In this document: positions 11,931 to 23,290 of the stretch, piece by piece
Position numbering within the stretch: position 1 is the stretch's first letter
How the letters are laid out: each line of letters begins with the position of its first letter
Assembly: GCA_028023455.1 (NCBI GenBank)
Contig: JAQFVV010006838.1
Span: 124,001-188,000 of the forward strand
Direction of reading: 5' to 3'
DNA length: 64,000 bases
From: Epiperipatus broadwayi
Lineage: Eukaryota; Onychophora; Udeonychophora; Euonychophora; Peripatidae
Notes under the pieces: model-generated
Told to the model about the DNA's origin: nothing
The model's database searches: none
What the model saw: the letters and a program-made list of their open reading frames with translations, nothing else
Made by a program: the position numbers and the translations under genes

Positions 11931-12326
11931 CTTCATCTCCATTGAGATAAAAGCCGGGTTGATAAATATAAAAATATAATTATCATTAGTTGTTTTTAAT
12001 ATTGTTGACAAATATATTGGATGTTTGACCATTATAGTTATGAAAAACACACCCTGATATATTAAAAATCCAATTGGCAAAAGACTGATTTATAAGTGTG
12101 TACTTAAAAATGGTTGGTACAAAAAATAATATCAAGAAAAGTGATTGGATGTTGCAGGAGAAAGATAACATTATTGGAAGTATGGTAAGATGTTTGGGAA
12201 AAAAGTTTGACATAACATATTAATAAAATAAAATTTAAAAGAAGTTTGATATAACATATTACAAATAAAGAAGTTTTATATAATATTGAAATATGAAAAA
12301 AAATATATATTTTTTCTTTCTTCAAC
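11931..12326. other. Sequence between copy A and the coiled-coil segment
   Basis: A+T-rich. The minus-strand open frames here are low-complexity and have no family resemblance. No feature supported. Confidence 0.4.
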
Positions 12327-13230
12327 ATGGAATCAACTGAGATAGTTAATATAAAAGACAAGCAAGGACTGAGATATGAAAATGCTTGTGAATATAATAT
12401 TAAAAAGAAATATTTGAATAAAATCAGCAAGTAATAAAACAATATCAAATAATAGACTGAAATACCCAGAGAATTAAGGAGAGTATAAAACAAATGAAGC
12501 AAATATTAGGAAAAGATGATAAAATTCAAGATATGAAAATAGTCATGGTGAAGTTCCTAAAAGTGATATTGTTCCCAACAAGAAATTAGAACAAGGCAAT
12601 ACAAACATGATGAAAGATGAGGATAATCAAGATAATATTCAAGAGCTTGTAGAAAATAAAGATCTCATAATAGACAATATCAAGAATGTTACATAGAGAA
12701 GTTAATAAAAGTAATACAGATCCTATTGAAGAACTCAAACAAGACATTAATGGAAAACAGTGATCAGAGAAAAAAACAAAAGATAAAAAAGATGAATTAG
12801 ATCATATCATAGAATACAAGACAACAATGAAAAAAAAATGGTTAGAGAAAAAGATGGAAGATGAAAAAAATGAATTAGATTATGTAACAGAGTACTCAAA
12901 TCAAAATATAGAAATTGAGAAAGATAAAAGGGTAGAATATAAACTTGTTGAGTTAGAAAAAGAGGAAAATAGTGAACTCAAACTATTAAAAGAATTGGAA
13001 GAAATAGAAACTGAGAAAGGACAAGTAATAGATGACAAAACAAGAGAGCTAAAAATAGAAAATGAAAAAGAACAAAATCTGAAAAACAAATTACTGATCT
13101 AATAAAACAAGTGGATGTGAATCATGACTGCATGAATTGTGCTGAATCTGATTTAAAGACTGACATAGATCATTAGCATGAACAAAAACCACAGGATATT
13201 AAGACATTGTTTGTTGACTTGGCTCATGGA
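12327..13230 (+). pseudogene. Decayed coiled-coil-coding sequence
   Basis: From an ATG at 12327 (MESTEIVNIKDKQG) the plus strand shows successive short open frames rich in Lys, Glu, Asp, Asn and Leu, broken by stops. The longest, 12827-13102, is 91 residues: it begins MKKKWLEKKMEDEKNELDYV and includes KEENSELKLLKELEEIETEK. Leu, Ile and Val are spaced as in heptads, so a coiled coil is likely. After a frame change it continues EKQITDLIKQ (from 13079). I do not recognise a family. The segment lies between the direct repeats at 10.9 and 14.2 kb and could be the interior ORF of that element or a processed pseudogene. A-rich DNA alone can mimic charged coiled coils, so confidence is limited. Confidence 0.35.
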
Positions 13231-13301
13231 GAAATTTTGTGTTTGCAAAAAAAAATTTGCTTCCTATAAAGAGCAGGGTTATGGTTTTATCAGCCACTAA
13301 T

Positions 13302-13475
13302 CAGTGGCGGACTAAGGCTAAAGCGGGCCCTAGGCAACATTGTAATTCCGGGCCTATTTTTCAGTCATGATACATGAATTATAAAAATTTAAAAATTAAA
13401 AACCTAATTTTCGGGCCCCAAAAATTACGGGCCCTAGGCACGTGCCTAGGTTGCCTAGGCCTTAGTCCGCCCCTG
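13302..13475. mobile_element. hAT-type MITE
   Basis: Terminal inverted repeats are CAGTGGCGGACTAAGGC at 13302 and, on the minus strand from 13475, CAGGGGCGGACTAAGGC (16 of 17 matching). The CAG start and the G+C-rich ends in A+T-rich DNA are typical of hAT elements. The interior has paired GGGCCCTAGGCA and GCCTAGGCC motifs. The flanking octamers (CCACTAAT and AGCCTCTT) do not match, so the target duplication has decayed. The element interrupts sequence following the coiled-coil segment. Confidence 0.75.
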
Positions 13476-13907
13476 AGCCTCTTTGAAGATTCTTTGCATA
13501 TACAATCAAAAATTGTATTTCTGAATTTGAGGGAATAAATGATACTAACATTTTACTAGAGAAATTAGACAACATTGAATGCATAAGTGAAATAATTCAG
13601 TATGAGCAACAAGATTATTTTTCAGAATTTCTACACATATTCACATTTTCATTTAAGCTCAGGAACAAAACTTTCAGTAGCACTATTAAGAACAATTACA
13701 ATAGAAAAACATTCTACAGCACAACAAATAGTAACATTATCTTATGAGACTGATTTTGCTTAACCACTTTGAGAATACATATTATTTACTGAGGTTAAAA
13801 GAGATTAATTGTAGCATGAAAAATCTGTAGATGAGCAGGAATAGCATAAAGACTATTAAGAACAAATTAAATTAGTTGATCAGTTATATAGTTTAGATAA
13901 AGAAGTC
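13476..13907. other. Continuation of the interior sequence between the direct repeats
   Basis: Plus-strand sequence with moderately coding-like but stop-rich composition, likely the continuation of the segment interrupted by the hAT MITE. No domain recognised. Confidence 0.3.
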
Positions 13908-13999
13908 AAGCATTGGTGGCCTAGTGGTTAGCATAGCTACCTTCCAAGCAGCTGGCCAAGGTTCGCTTCCTGTGCTTTGACATATATATAAAAAAAAAA
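13908..13999 (+). mobile_element. SINE with tRNA-Gly(TCC)-derived head
   Basis: Bases 13908-13977 fold as a tRNA. The acceptor strands AAGCA and TGCTT pair, and the A box is GGCCTAGTGGTTAGCAT. The anticodon loop CTTCCAA gives anticodon TCC, and the B box is GGTTCGCTTCC. The whole closely resembles eukaryotic tRNA-Gly. It is followed by TTTGACATAT and a poly-A tail, which the inverted copy at 14824-14921 also carries, so it is a SINE and not a functional tRNA gene. A target duplication is not clear. Confidence 0.8.
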
Positions 14000-14204
14000 C
14001 AATGTTGAAGATGTAAAACAAAAGACAGAACTACAGATAAGGATCAATGTGTTGAAAAAACTGACATATGACAAGATAGAAAGATAAAATATATATAAAA
14101 ACACTGTTTGAGATTGCATTTATATAAATGTGATGGCAGATAACGGATAATTTTTTAAAATAAAAAAAAATTCCGTAAAGTTAAATTTTTTTTTTTTTTA
14201 CCCT
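14000..14204. other. Short A+T-rich spacer
   Basis: Poly-A and poly-T rich (14161-14169, 14189-14200). Nothing else visible. Confidence 0.4.
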
Positions 14205-14313
14205 ATCCAAGATAGAGTTGAGGTAGATTGCTCATCTCAATTTATATTTAAGAAATAAAAGCACAGTAGTTGGAAATCGTGAGCTGGAGTCAGATTTTAT
14301 AAATTGAATTTAG

Positions 14314-14754
14314 TATAAGGGATTCGAACTCAGACTTTCACACAACCCTCAACTCTCCATGCCATTTCATATTACTGACCCACCTGATCATACTCATGTT
14401 GAAATGACTTAATGGTCAACATGGGTAGGATGACAACCTTGGCCCTAACATGGGCTTTGAATGTTCCATCATCAGATTTTAAATGAAAAGAATGTCTGAA
14501 GAGTTGTGGGTTGGTGTAGTTTGAAGCCTGTCCATTAAAGTATGAAGATTGGCTATCTTAATATAAAACTGAACACTGATTGTATATATGTGTGAGGATA
14601 GTAATCTGGACCAACTGATGATCACTGATTTAGCATGAAATACGTATATTGGTGATTATTTATTTTTTAAACATGTGTATGATCAGGTGGGTCAGCAATA
14701 TGAGATGGCATGGAGAGTTGACGGTTGTGTGAAAGTCAGTTCGAATCCCTTATA
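14314..14754. repeat. Foldback element (family P2) with ~78-bp inverted ends
   Basis: The left end TATAAGGGATTCGAACT (14314) is repeated in inverse at the right end (AGTTCGAATCCCTTATA, to 14754). The arms match for about 78 bp, including CACACAACC, CAACTCTCCATGCCAT and GACCCACCTGATCATAC. The insertion interrupts the direct repeat at a TA, as expected for TA-targeting elements. The arm contains GTTCGAATCCC, a good polymerase III B-box match, so the arm may derive from a tRNA-like sequence. The core (14400-14660) is shared with 43880-44150. Confidence 0.85.
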
Positions 14755-14823
14755 TTACATTATATATGTGCAGGTGTGTGTAAGCTGTACAGTGTATTAA
14801 TTTATAAATTAAATTTAGATTTT

Positions 14824-14921
14824 TTTTTCCCTCATATGTCAAAGCGTTGACCGAGAAGCGAACCCGGACCAGCTGCTTGTAAGGCAGCTATGCTAACCAC
14901 AAGGCCACCAACGCTTGATGT
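14824..14921 (-). mobile_element. SINE with tRNA-Gly-like head and 16-bp target duplication
   Basis: The minus strand from 14914 to 14843 folds as a near-perfect tRNA. Its acceptor arms GCGTTGG and TCAACGC pair, the A box is GGCCTTGTGGTTAGCAT and the B box is GGGTTCGCTTCTC. The anticodon loop is CTTACAA. The tail is TTTGACATATGAGGG plus poly-A. The flanks carry a direct repeat ATTAAATTTAGATTTT at 14808-14823 and 14922-14937, a classic target-site duplication from LINE-mediated insertion. It is better preserved than the plus-strand copy at 13908. Confidence 0.9.
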
Positions 14922-15880
14922 ATTAAATTTAGATTTTATTATTAAAGTTAGGTTTTTATATATTATAGACACATACTCACATAGGTAAAAATGTGCTCAA
15001 AAATAAAAATGGATTGTTTTTAAGGGAGGGGTTTGATTCAATCTTTTAAAAAAACTAAATTAATTATTTTAGCTAAATAAACTTGTTTAAAAGTATGCTA
15101 TAGAAATAAAATTATTTTGTTTTAAACAAGTAACCAAAAAATCAGATTAATGAATGAAATTTTGATATCAAAAAATTTACCCCAATAGTAAGTTAAATTC
15201 CTTTGTTTGAAGTTTTGCAAATGTTTTAAAATGTTAATTGAATATATATTTTTTATTATTAACGCTGAATATATATTTTTAGAGATTAAGATAACAACTA
15301 GTTATCATGCAAGAAACATGTTTGCTTGCTTTTTATCTAAGGAATTTTGTAAACATGGGTGATTAAAAATAATTACTGGCTGGCTTCTTTTAGTTATATT
15401 TAAAAAGTGTTTTGCAAAAAGAGGAACAGATATAAATAATTAACTTCAGTAATAAATTTTGTTGTCTCTGCTCATCATTCACCACGATCGGCATTGCTGT
15501 TACAATACAGTTTAAGAAACCTCTCCAAACAGTTGAGGTAACCACCATAAGTGGCTAAAGTCACTAAAGAACTTCCTGAGTATGGATCACAATCAGGAAG
15601 TCTAAGTCTATGTGCTGAACTGGCTCCAATCTTGTGCTAACCAGTTACACATATATAACACCTCAGCTACACCAAACATCATGACAGTGACACTCTATCT
15701 GGAATGTGAAAACCCAATTGTGACTAAATATTTGGAAAAGTATCAACAGTATCTTTCACTAGTGAACTACAAAGAGCTATTCTATATGTCCAAAATTTAA
15801 AATGTACATGTGCAAATTTAATCTCCGCTTCATATTTAAAATAATCTAAAACAATCTCTTCTCATATTTAAAATCAATCT

Positions 15881-17562
15881 TAGCATTTGTTTATTGATGT
15901 CTACTCTTGCCAATTGATGCTTATTAAAGAATCTCTGTTCTCTGTGACTTGGTAACATTAAAATATGTATTAATAATGGTATGTGGCTGTGTAAATGTTT
16001 ATTATTTAAGATCCTCACCAGTAAAACTTTAATATGATGTCTCCTGCTAAGACCTTTAGACTATAGGTCTAGCAGTATGCTCTAATGTTGGATATTGAGG
16101 TTGTTTATTACATTACCAAATGATTAATTACATAATTCAAATAAAATAATGTGTTGATCCATTTAGAAGATTTTTTTTTTTTAATGTTTAACAATAAATT
16201 TTTCAAAAATATGCACCCTTTTAATAATATCTTAAATAATTGACATATTTTAAAGTTTTTAATGCTATAAGTGCATCCCTTACTTATATATTTTATAATG
16301 AACTTGTTATCAACAAATAATATATTACCCTCTTCATAATCAAACTCCTATATTTTGGGGACAACATAATCTGTGAGTATACATTTAATATATATACGAG
16401 ATAGGTTTGCTTTTTTTAATAAAATGAATTTAACCAATGCCCCTGTGTTCTAAAGTAAGATTTCAATAAATACTATGAATTGCCAGACGGGCTACTGAAA
16501 AAATTCATGACTGAACATTGTCCTTTAAATGCATATAAAAAATACATATTTCATAATTTACATTCTTTTAACTTTTTTATTTTATTTTATCCCACTTTAA
16601 AGCTATAATACCACAACATTAATATATTTAATTCTATTTATCTTACTAAACTTTGTTGATTTATTAACTTTACACTATTATATAGTTTTTTATACATGGG
16701 CATTGTGGCTCCATTTTACACAGCTAAAATATGTAAGATGTATAAAAAGAGATGTATCTATTTGCTGCTTTAATTTTAAACAAAGTGTTAAATCAGTTAT
16801 TTAAATAAAATTGGAGTTAATGTTGACTGGAGGTGAATTCATTACTTCTGATTTGATAAACATTTAAAGATAGAAAGTTTAATTCACAAAAATATTAAAT
16901 AGAATTGATGGAATTTAAAGAGCTTGAGATAAAACAAAGACACCTAAAATTATCACAATATTGATAGTTAGGAAGCCCTGCAGCAAGTTAATGCTTTTAA
17001 GTATTTAAGAAAATAGGCTAATCTTGTTGAAAAAAGCAGCAATAAAACTATAATGAAAATTGTTCTTGCTAAACAGGCTTTTCATATTATGTGATTCACT
17101 GACATTACATTTATAAAAGACTTGTTAAATGTTTTGTCTAAATTGTAGCTATTCATGAAACAGAAACTTAGGTCATTAGGCAAAAAAAAAAGACTAGAGT
17201 TAATGATAAATTCCAAATTGAAAAAAAAAAAGACTAGAGTTGTGGGAATAATAATCTGAATAACTGAAACACAAATAGGAAACAGACTTTGATATTAGAG
17301 AGTGCTGCAGTAATATATAGCTTTAAGAAAAAGTTGATCATTCCAATTTAATTATACATTATTTAGCATTGTATAATTCGATATTTATACAGTATTTTGA
17401 AAAGAGTACATAAAAAAAGAGTTATCATTGAAGAAAATAAAATACTGTAATCTGAATAGAGAAAGTGGTATTTTAAAGAATATATTCGGAAAAAAAAAGT
17501 GAAAGGTATAAATAAATAAAAAAATGAAAGAAAATGATAAATGATCTAAAAAAGGGAATAGT
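15881..17562. other. A+T-rich non-coding sequence
   Basis: A 20-base phrase (poly-A followed by AGACTAGAGTT) occurs at 17182-17201 and again at 17221-17241, a small tandem duplication. No gene or element otherwise supported. Confidence 0.5.
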
Positions 17563-17615
17563 TGCGGGTTCGCGTCCCGGCCGATGCTATGACACGTAAA
17601 AAAAAAAAAAAAAAA
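17563..17615 (+). mobile_element. 5'-truncated tRNA-derived SINE
   Basis: Only the 3' half remains. GCGGGTTCGCGTCCCGG is a strong polymerase III B box inside a T-arm, followed by CCGATGCTATGACACGT and 18 A residues. The B box and the GATGCTATGACA tail are shared with the full-length SINE at 40228-40332, so both belong to one family. GGAATAG occurs on both sides (17556-17562 and 17617-17623) and may be a short target duplication. Confidence 0.7.
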
Positions 17616-18116
17616 TGGAATAGATATGTTTGAAAAGGAGAGGCAAATGACAGGATGGGATTTTGACAAATAAATTTCTGGCACAAATATACAGTTTAAC
17701 AAATGTTAATACTTCTATACAAATAATAATACTGCTACAGAAAATGTCATGATGTCATTAAATAAATATGAGGTTTTTAGCTGGGGTTTAAAACATTGTT
17801 ATTAGTAGTGATCTTTAGATTATGTCTGAAATATGATTTTTTTTTTTAAAAATAATTTATTATTTTTAAAGAATTTAATACATTACTTATTCCATTTTAC
17901 AAAGTGGCGCATAGAATTATCACTGATTTTCTTTAACTGAAAATATTTCTATTGCAGACTATATTGATCTCCAGTCTGTGAATGGAATTTTAATCTGTAA
18001 AAAGACCTGTAATAACACATTTATTATTAAAGACACCAAAATTCATTACACACAATATATAAATATAGTAAAGGCCACAAGTATTTAAGTAAAATGAAAA
18101 ATGTAAAATAGTTTAT
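17616..18116. other. A+T-rich non-coding sequence
   Basis: No reading frame or repeat boundary visible. Confidence 0.5.
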
Positions 18117-21067
18117 GTCATCATCATCATCAACCATTATCAATTCACTGCAGAATGAAGGTCTCTCCAAGTTCAATCAATCTTCTCCGATCTTTAGTTT
18201 CTCTTCTTCACATCACCCATGCACACTTTCTTATATCATCCATCCATCTCACATGTGCTTGCTCTCTTTCGGGATCTTTTAAAATCTCTTGGAATCCAGT
18301 TTCAGATTTCAATTATCCATTTATTATCATCTCTTCTGGCAATATGTCCAGTCCAACTCCACTTTAGTCTTTTAATTTTTTCAATGAGTTCAGTAACACC
18401 ATTTTGTTCTCTTACCCATATATTGCGTTTTCAATCTCTTCTTCTTACTCCTAACCTTCATCTCTCCATACTTCTTTGAAAGATCTGAAGTCTCTGTATT
18501 GTTCTTCTATTAAGTGTCCAAGTCTCAGATCCATAAGTAAAAACTAGCAAAACACATTTATTAAAAAACTTCTTTTTCAAACACATAGGCATATTTCCTT
18601 TTAGTATCAAGTTATTTTTACCAAAAGCTCACCAACCAAGTTTAATTCTATGATTAATTTCATCCATTATGTTTCCATTTGTAGTAATAATCTGATCAAG
18701 ATATTTGTAGTTGTTAACTTCTTCTAATTCATCATAATCAATCTTTATTTTCATCTTTTGAGAAAATCCATTGAACATGACTTTAGTCTTTTTAACACTT
18801 ATCTTTAATCTTACTTTTTTACTTTCATCTGATAACTACTGCAACATTTCCGGAAGGTCTAAAGCATTATTTGCAAAAACAACTACAGCATCTGCAAAAT
18901 CTAAATGATTTAATTAATCTCCATTTATTTTTACTCATTTAGCTTCCCATTTTAATCCACAAAATATTTCTTGCAGCACTGCTGTAAAAAGTTTTGGAGA
19001 TATTGAGTCACTCTGTCTTACATCCTTCTCAATATTAACTTTTCCTAATATCATTATGTAATCTAATTGTTACTGTTGCATTTTTATAAATATTCTTCAG
19101 AATATGGCAATATCCTGGGTCTATACCTTGATGATCCAATGCTTTAATCACTGAAGAAATGTTTATAGAATCAAAGGCCTTTTCATAATCTACAAATCCA
19201 AAACATAATGGCAACTCATATTCATTGGTCCCTTCTATAACTTTCTCTCAATATATGGATATGATCTACTGTAATAAAACCACTTTTAAATCCAGCTTGT
19301 TCGTTTGGTTGTTTGAAATCCAATGTTTTCCGTAGACAAGTTGTAATTATGTTGGTAAAAATTTGTATAAAACTGATAAAAGGCTGATGGGTTTGTAATT
19401 TCTATTATCTTCTTTATCACCTTTTTTAAATATTAATATTAATACTGCATTTTTCTAATCATCTAGTACATCTTTATCATTTAGGCATTTGGTATATGAC
19501 TTTGCTAAAAAAATTCTATTTCTTCACCTGCTTCTTTTAATATATCAATTACAATTCCATCATTATCTGCAGCTTTTACTTTCTTCATAAATTTAATTGT
19601 ATGTCTCACTTCTTCATTTAAAATTCTGGGCAATTTGGAAAATATAATAGATGTAGGAGGTACTTGTTCTTTATTACTATATAATTCTTGATAGAAGTTT
19701 TCTACGCATTTCATGATGTCATCTCTCTTTTTAGTAATAGTTCCATCTTTTTTCTTAATGCAGATATACATTTCCTACCAATACCAAAATGTTGTTTTAC
19801 ACTCTTGAGACTTTTATTCTCTTTTACAGGTTTCTTTGCTAGTTCACAATTATACTTTCTTATATCATTATCAACTCTTTCTGCACCATTTTACAAAATT
19901 CGAGATATTCAATCATTTTAAATGCATCATTTTTTCTATGATTTCATATTCCTTCTTTTCTTCATAAATTCTCTAGTCTCAATAGAAATTTTATTGGTCA
20001 ATTGCTGCTTTTTTCTACCAGGTATCTTTGTTGCAGTTTTTAAAAGTGCATCAGTTCTTTTCATATTACTTTCATTCAAATCTTAATCATGTTCAAAATC
20101 TACTAATACTTAAAACCAATGTGTAAGTTCTAATTTAAATTCATTAGAATGTTTCTGAAGATTAGAATATCAACTGTAAATATTGTTTGTCTTAATAATT
20201 TTTGTCACTCCAGTTTTGCATTAACATGTATATTACGTCTTACTAATCGATGATCACTTCCTGTGTTAAATTTATTAAGAACATTACAATCTCGAAATAT
20301 GTATTTTCTCTTAGTCGAAATATAATCCAATTCTGATTTGGATGCTTCCATGCTCACTTCCTTTTAACATTTTTCTTAAAAAAAGAATTCATAATATAAA
20401 GTTTTTTTTCTGCAAATTCCACAAATCTATGTCCTCTCTCATTTCTATTACCATAACCAAAATTACCTACAGCACTTTCATCTTTCATTTGTTTACCCAT
20501 TCTACTATTAAAGTTTCCCATAACAATTTTAAAATGTTGTTTAGTCTAATCAAAAGCCTTTTGTACATCCATATAAAAATCTTCTAGTACTTCATCACTA
20601 TGACAACTTGTTGGGGCATAAACCTGAATTATCTGCATTTGGTATCTGCTATTAAGTTGAATAACTAATCTTGCCACTCTGTATGATTCACCATCAATCT
20701 CCACAATGTTGTTCTTCCATTTTTAATTTATAATAAATCCTACTCCACTTGTACTTCCAATATTTGTACCTTTATAGAGGAGTACATGTTCACTTTTTAA
20801 ATCAATTGTCTCTTCACCTTTTCTTCTAACTTCACAAAGTCCAATAATGTCCCATTTAATATAAGACAATTCTTCTAATTCTTGCAATCTTCATTTACTT
20901 GAAAGTGATCTACAGTTATACATACCTAAATAAAAAGTCAAATCATATCCTGGATCTGCAATCAGGTAATTCTTAGCACCCTCCACCTTTGGCCACCAAC
21001 CACTGCCTTGGTTAGTGACATTGCAGCCTTCTGAAAATAAGGGCCATGATTTATTTTTGTCTGTCAT
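18117..21067 (-). pseudogene. RTE-type non-LTR retrotransposon, nearly full length, inactive
   Basis: On the minus strand an ORF begins at the ATG at 21067-21065 (MTDKNKSWPLFSEGC). It follows the endonuclease/reverse-transcriptase polyprotein of the RTE clade (annotated in many animals as craniofacial development protein 2-like). The apurinic-type endonuclease lies at about 20950-20200: MYNCRSLSS, WDIIGLCEVRRKGEE, GVGFIINKKW, QVYAPTS. The pre-polymerase region is at 19771-19505. The polymerase region includes FEKAFDS, and the catalytic box at 18870-18898 reads FADAVVVFAN, where the family has FADD, so the second aspartate is lost. The C-terminus ends ETFILQ and stop at 18145, followed by a (TGA)n tail at 18117-18132. 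Total about 2.9 kb with several stops and frameshifts. It spread by target-primed reverse transcription when active. Two 5'-truncated relatives lie at 30.1 and 36.9 kb. Confidence 0.9.
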
Positions 21068-23290
21068 GATTATATATATCTATATTAGAAAAATATTTTT
21101 CATTTACACATATTCATTCTGCCTTATCAGCAAACTGAGAAGAAAGATCATGGTATTTCTTGATTTTAAACTCAGAGATAAAAAGCCAATGAACTCATCA
21201 TGCTGTCTAATGCATTGAAACCATTTACACCGTCATCAGTGTATGTTTACGTTTAAAATATTTTAACTCAGCTGAATTCAAACCTTTATCCTTATCAAAC
21301 CAATTTTTCTACAGTTATTCTTTCTTTCCGAGGGTGAATTTTTACAGTGACGCATGTATTACTAACGGCCCTTCCCATACGAAGTTTTCCCGAAAACAAA
21401 TCGAGTCATTCACCCCTTATAAGAAGTTTTCCCGAACTTTGGGTCATTCAAAGAGGTAAGTGAAGCAACTGATAGCAGAACACATACATATCAGGTAATG
21501 AAATTGAATCCTCCCAGCTTTAACGTAACTTTTAATTAGACCTCTACGTTTATGGACAACATTTTTTTTTTGTTTGTTGCCAAGCACCAATCTTTTTATA
21601 TACAAGAATCATAGGGCCTATTAAATATTTATTTGATTCAGCCCTTTAATTAGTTGCCCATCTTAATGCTCAGGGATGGTAGCGCCTTGTGCCGGAGAAG
21701 AAACGAAGGTGAACGAAATTTCAGATCAATTCTATCTATATTTTTCTATTCTCTTTTATTCCCATTAAAGTTTAAACTAAACCTTTTTACACTCCTCATA
21801 TACCTTACTATCTAATCTGTCTCGCTATAAATTATCGTTCAATTCACACCAGCATGCACGTGTATAAGATTTTGGAACTTATAAATTCTATTACGTGTAT
21901 CACACTAAATCAATAATTTAATTACAGATCTACTATTACTTATTCAAAAAACACAATCAATAAATGGCACACATATACATATAATAAATATTTTTAATGA
22001 ATTATTATTAAGGAGAAGACAATAAAAACAAAACTAATAATACAGGTATATTATGAAATATTCTCGCAATTAGGTTGGATTAACTTTAAAAATTTAAAAT
22101 GGCATAATAAGTGTATATTTACCGGTATAGTATAATTTGAATAACTGGCGTATGTGTTTCCAAGTGCACTCGCACAACGATTCTGGGGATCCTACATAGG
22201 CAAATATGGTGTCCATAGCTTCCACTTCACATTTCTTTCCTTTAGTCCCTCTAAAGTAGCGTCTTCAATCTTCTGTTCCTTATTCTTCCGGCTTAATTCC
22301 AGAATGCCATACGATCTACACTGGATTCAAATAGCTTTAGTTATGTAGGGCAGTTGGAGATGTTAACTGTGGAATATATTTACGTGGCATATTAAAATGG
22401 CTGGAGTCTGAACACCGACCAAGCACGATGGTGATTCTACCCCATGCGATCCATGAGGTCACTCATATATGTAGTTCAGTTCGCACTATTTAATTCTCCA
22501 ATGTTCTACTTTTCAGTTAATGTAACAGCTTTTCCTAATAATTTTTCTTCAATAAAATTCAGAATATCTGCACTCCTTACACGTCAGACTAGCAGAGCTC
22601 AACTGTCCATTTTTTCTAATTAATTAATCAATCCCAGTTGCCTCCCTCCTGATCGCTGGTATTCTTTTGTTTCAAAAATAGATTTTCTTATAAAAATGTC
22701 AAACAAAAGGAAAACCACTTAGCGATCTTGACTTTTACTTATCTCTCTTTTTTCTTTTAAATTCCTGAACTTTTAATTACAAATCCTTTTGTCAACTTTA
22801 ACCAAACAAAAGAGCGAAAATAGTTCAATAACTAATGGCATTCCATGTTCATATTTCTTTCTTTTTTTTCTTTAATCAAAATTATTTCTGAAAAATCCAT
22901 TTAATTAAAACACATACACACAAAAAAAATATCCATTCAAGCAGTTGGATTTTGCTTTCTTTATTTTTCTTTCTTTTTATTGAACAATGCGATCCGTTTG
23001 GCCAATTCATTCAGAAAGTTTATACTTACAAAAGAAATTTTTCTTTTACCTGCTTTAAAGTCTTGTAAATTTCTACTTTCTTGTTCTCAACAATAATATT
23101 TGCCTACATATACATAATATATGCCCACACCCCTCGTTCCAGCAAATACATGTGCGCTTGGTATGTGCGACTTATATAATACTAATAATATCTAAATAAA
23201 TAAATAAATTATCTACAAACTACATTTTCATTCCCTTTTTTGTAACAGGGTTTGAACCCAGTTCCTGTTACAGCATGTTGGTGAGCAGCC
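21068..23290. other. Less A+T-rich block of unknown origin
   Basis: This block contains more G+C and CpG than its flanks, mainly at 21310-21480, 21670-21710, 22140-22480 and 23100-23290. A degenerate tandem pair around GAAGTTTTCCCGAA lies at 21379-21392 and 21423-21436. It is followed by CAAAGAG then GTAAGTG (from 21456), a textbook splice donor. At 23242-23276 TGTAACAGGAACTGGG and its inverse CCCAGTTCCTGTTACA form a short palindrome. On the minus strand this resembles the beginning of the gypsy LTR at 61093 (TGTGACAGAATGGG). A promoter with a 5' exon, or an old LTR on the minus strand, would each explain parts. Neither is established. Confidence 0.3.

Larger units (their letters stand above)
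14205..15880 (+). repeat. Right copy of the ~1-kb direct repeat (copy B), interrupted by later insertions
   Basis: Homologous to copy A at 10915-11930, but split by a foldback element (14314-14754) and a SINE (14824-14921). Uninterrupted homology resumes at about 14935 and runs to about 15840. The frame beginning near 15583 (MDHNQEV, then a stop, then VYVLNWLQSCANQLHIYNTS) corresponds to the MDPNQPL frame of copy A (IYVLNWLQPCVNQLHVYNTT). The two encoded peptides stay similar beyond what is needed for chance, suggesting that the duplicated unit once coded, perhaps for the start of a gag-like protein. That identity is inference. Confidence 0.65.

Noticed and set aside
14843-14914. Apparent functional tRNA-Gly gene
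   Set aside because: The fold is good, but the anticodon loop is changed and a poly-A tail and target duplications show it is a SINE.
17182-17241. Repeated poly-A plus AGACTAGAGTT
   Set aside because: Short duplication of low-complexity sequence, no wider structure.
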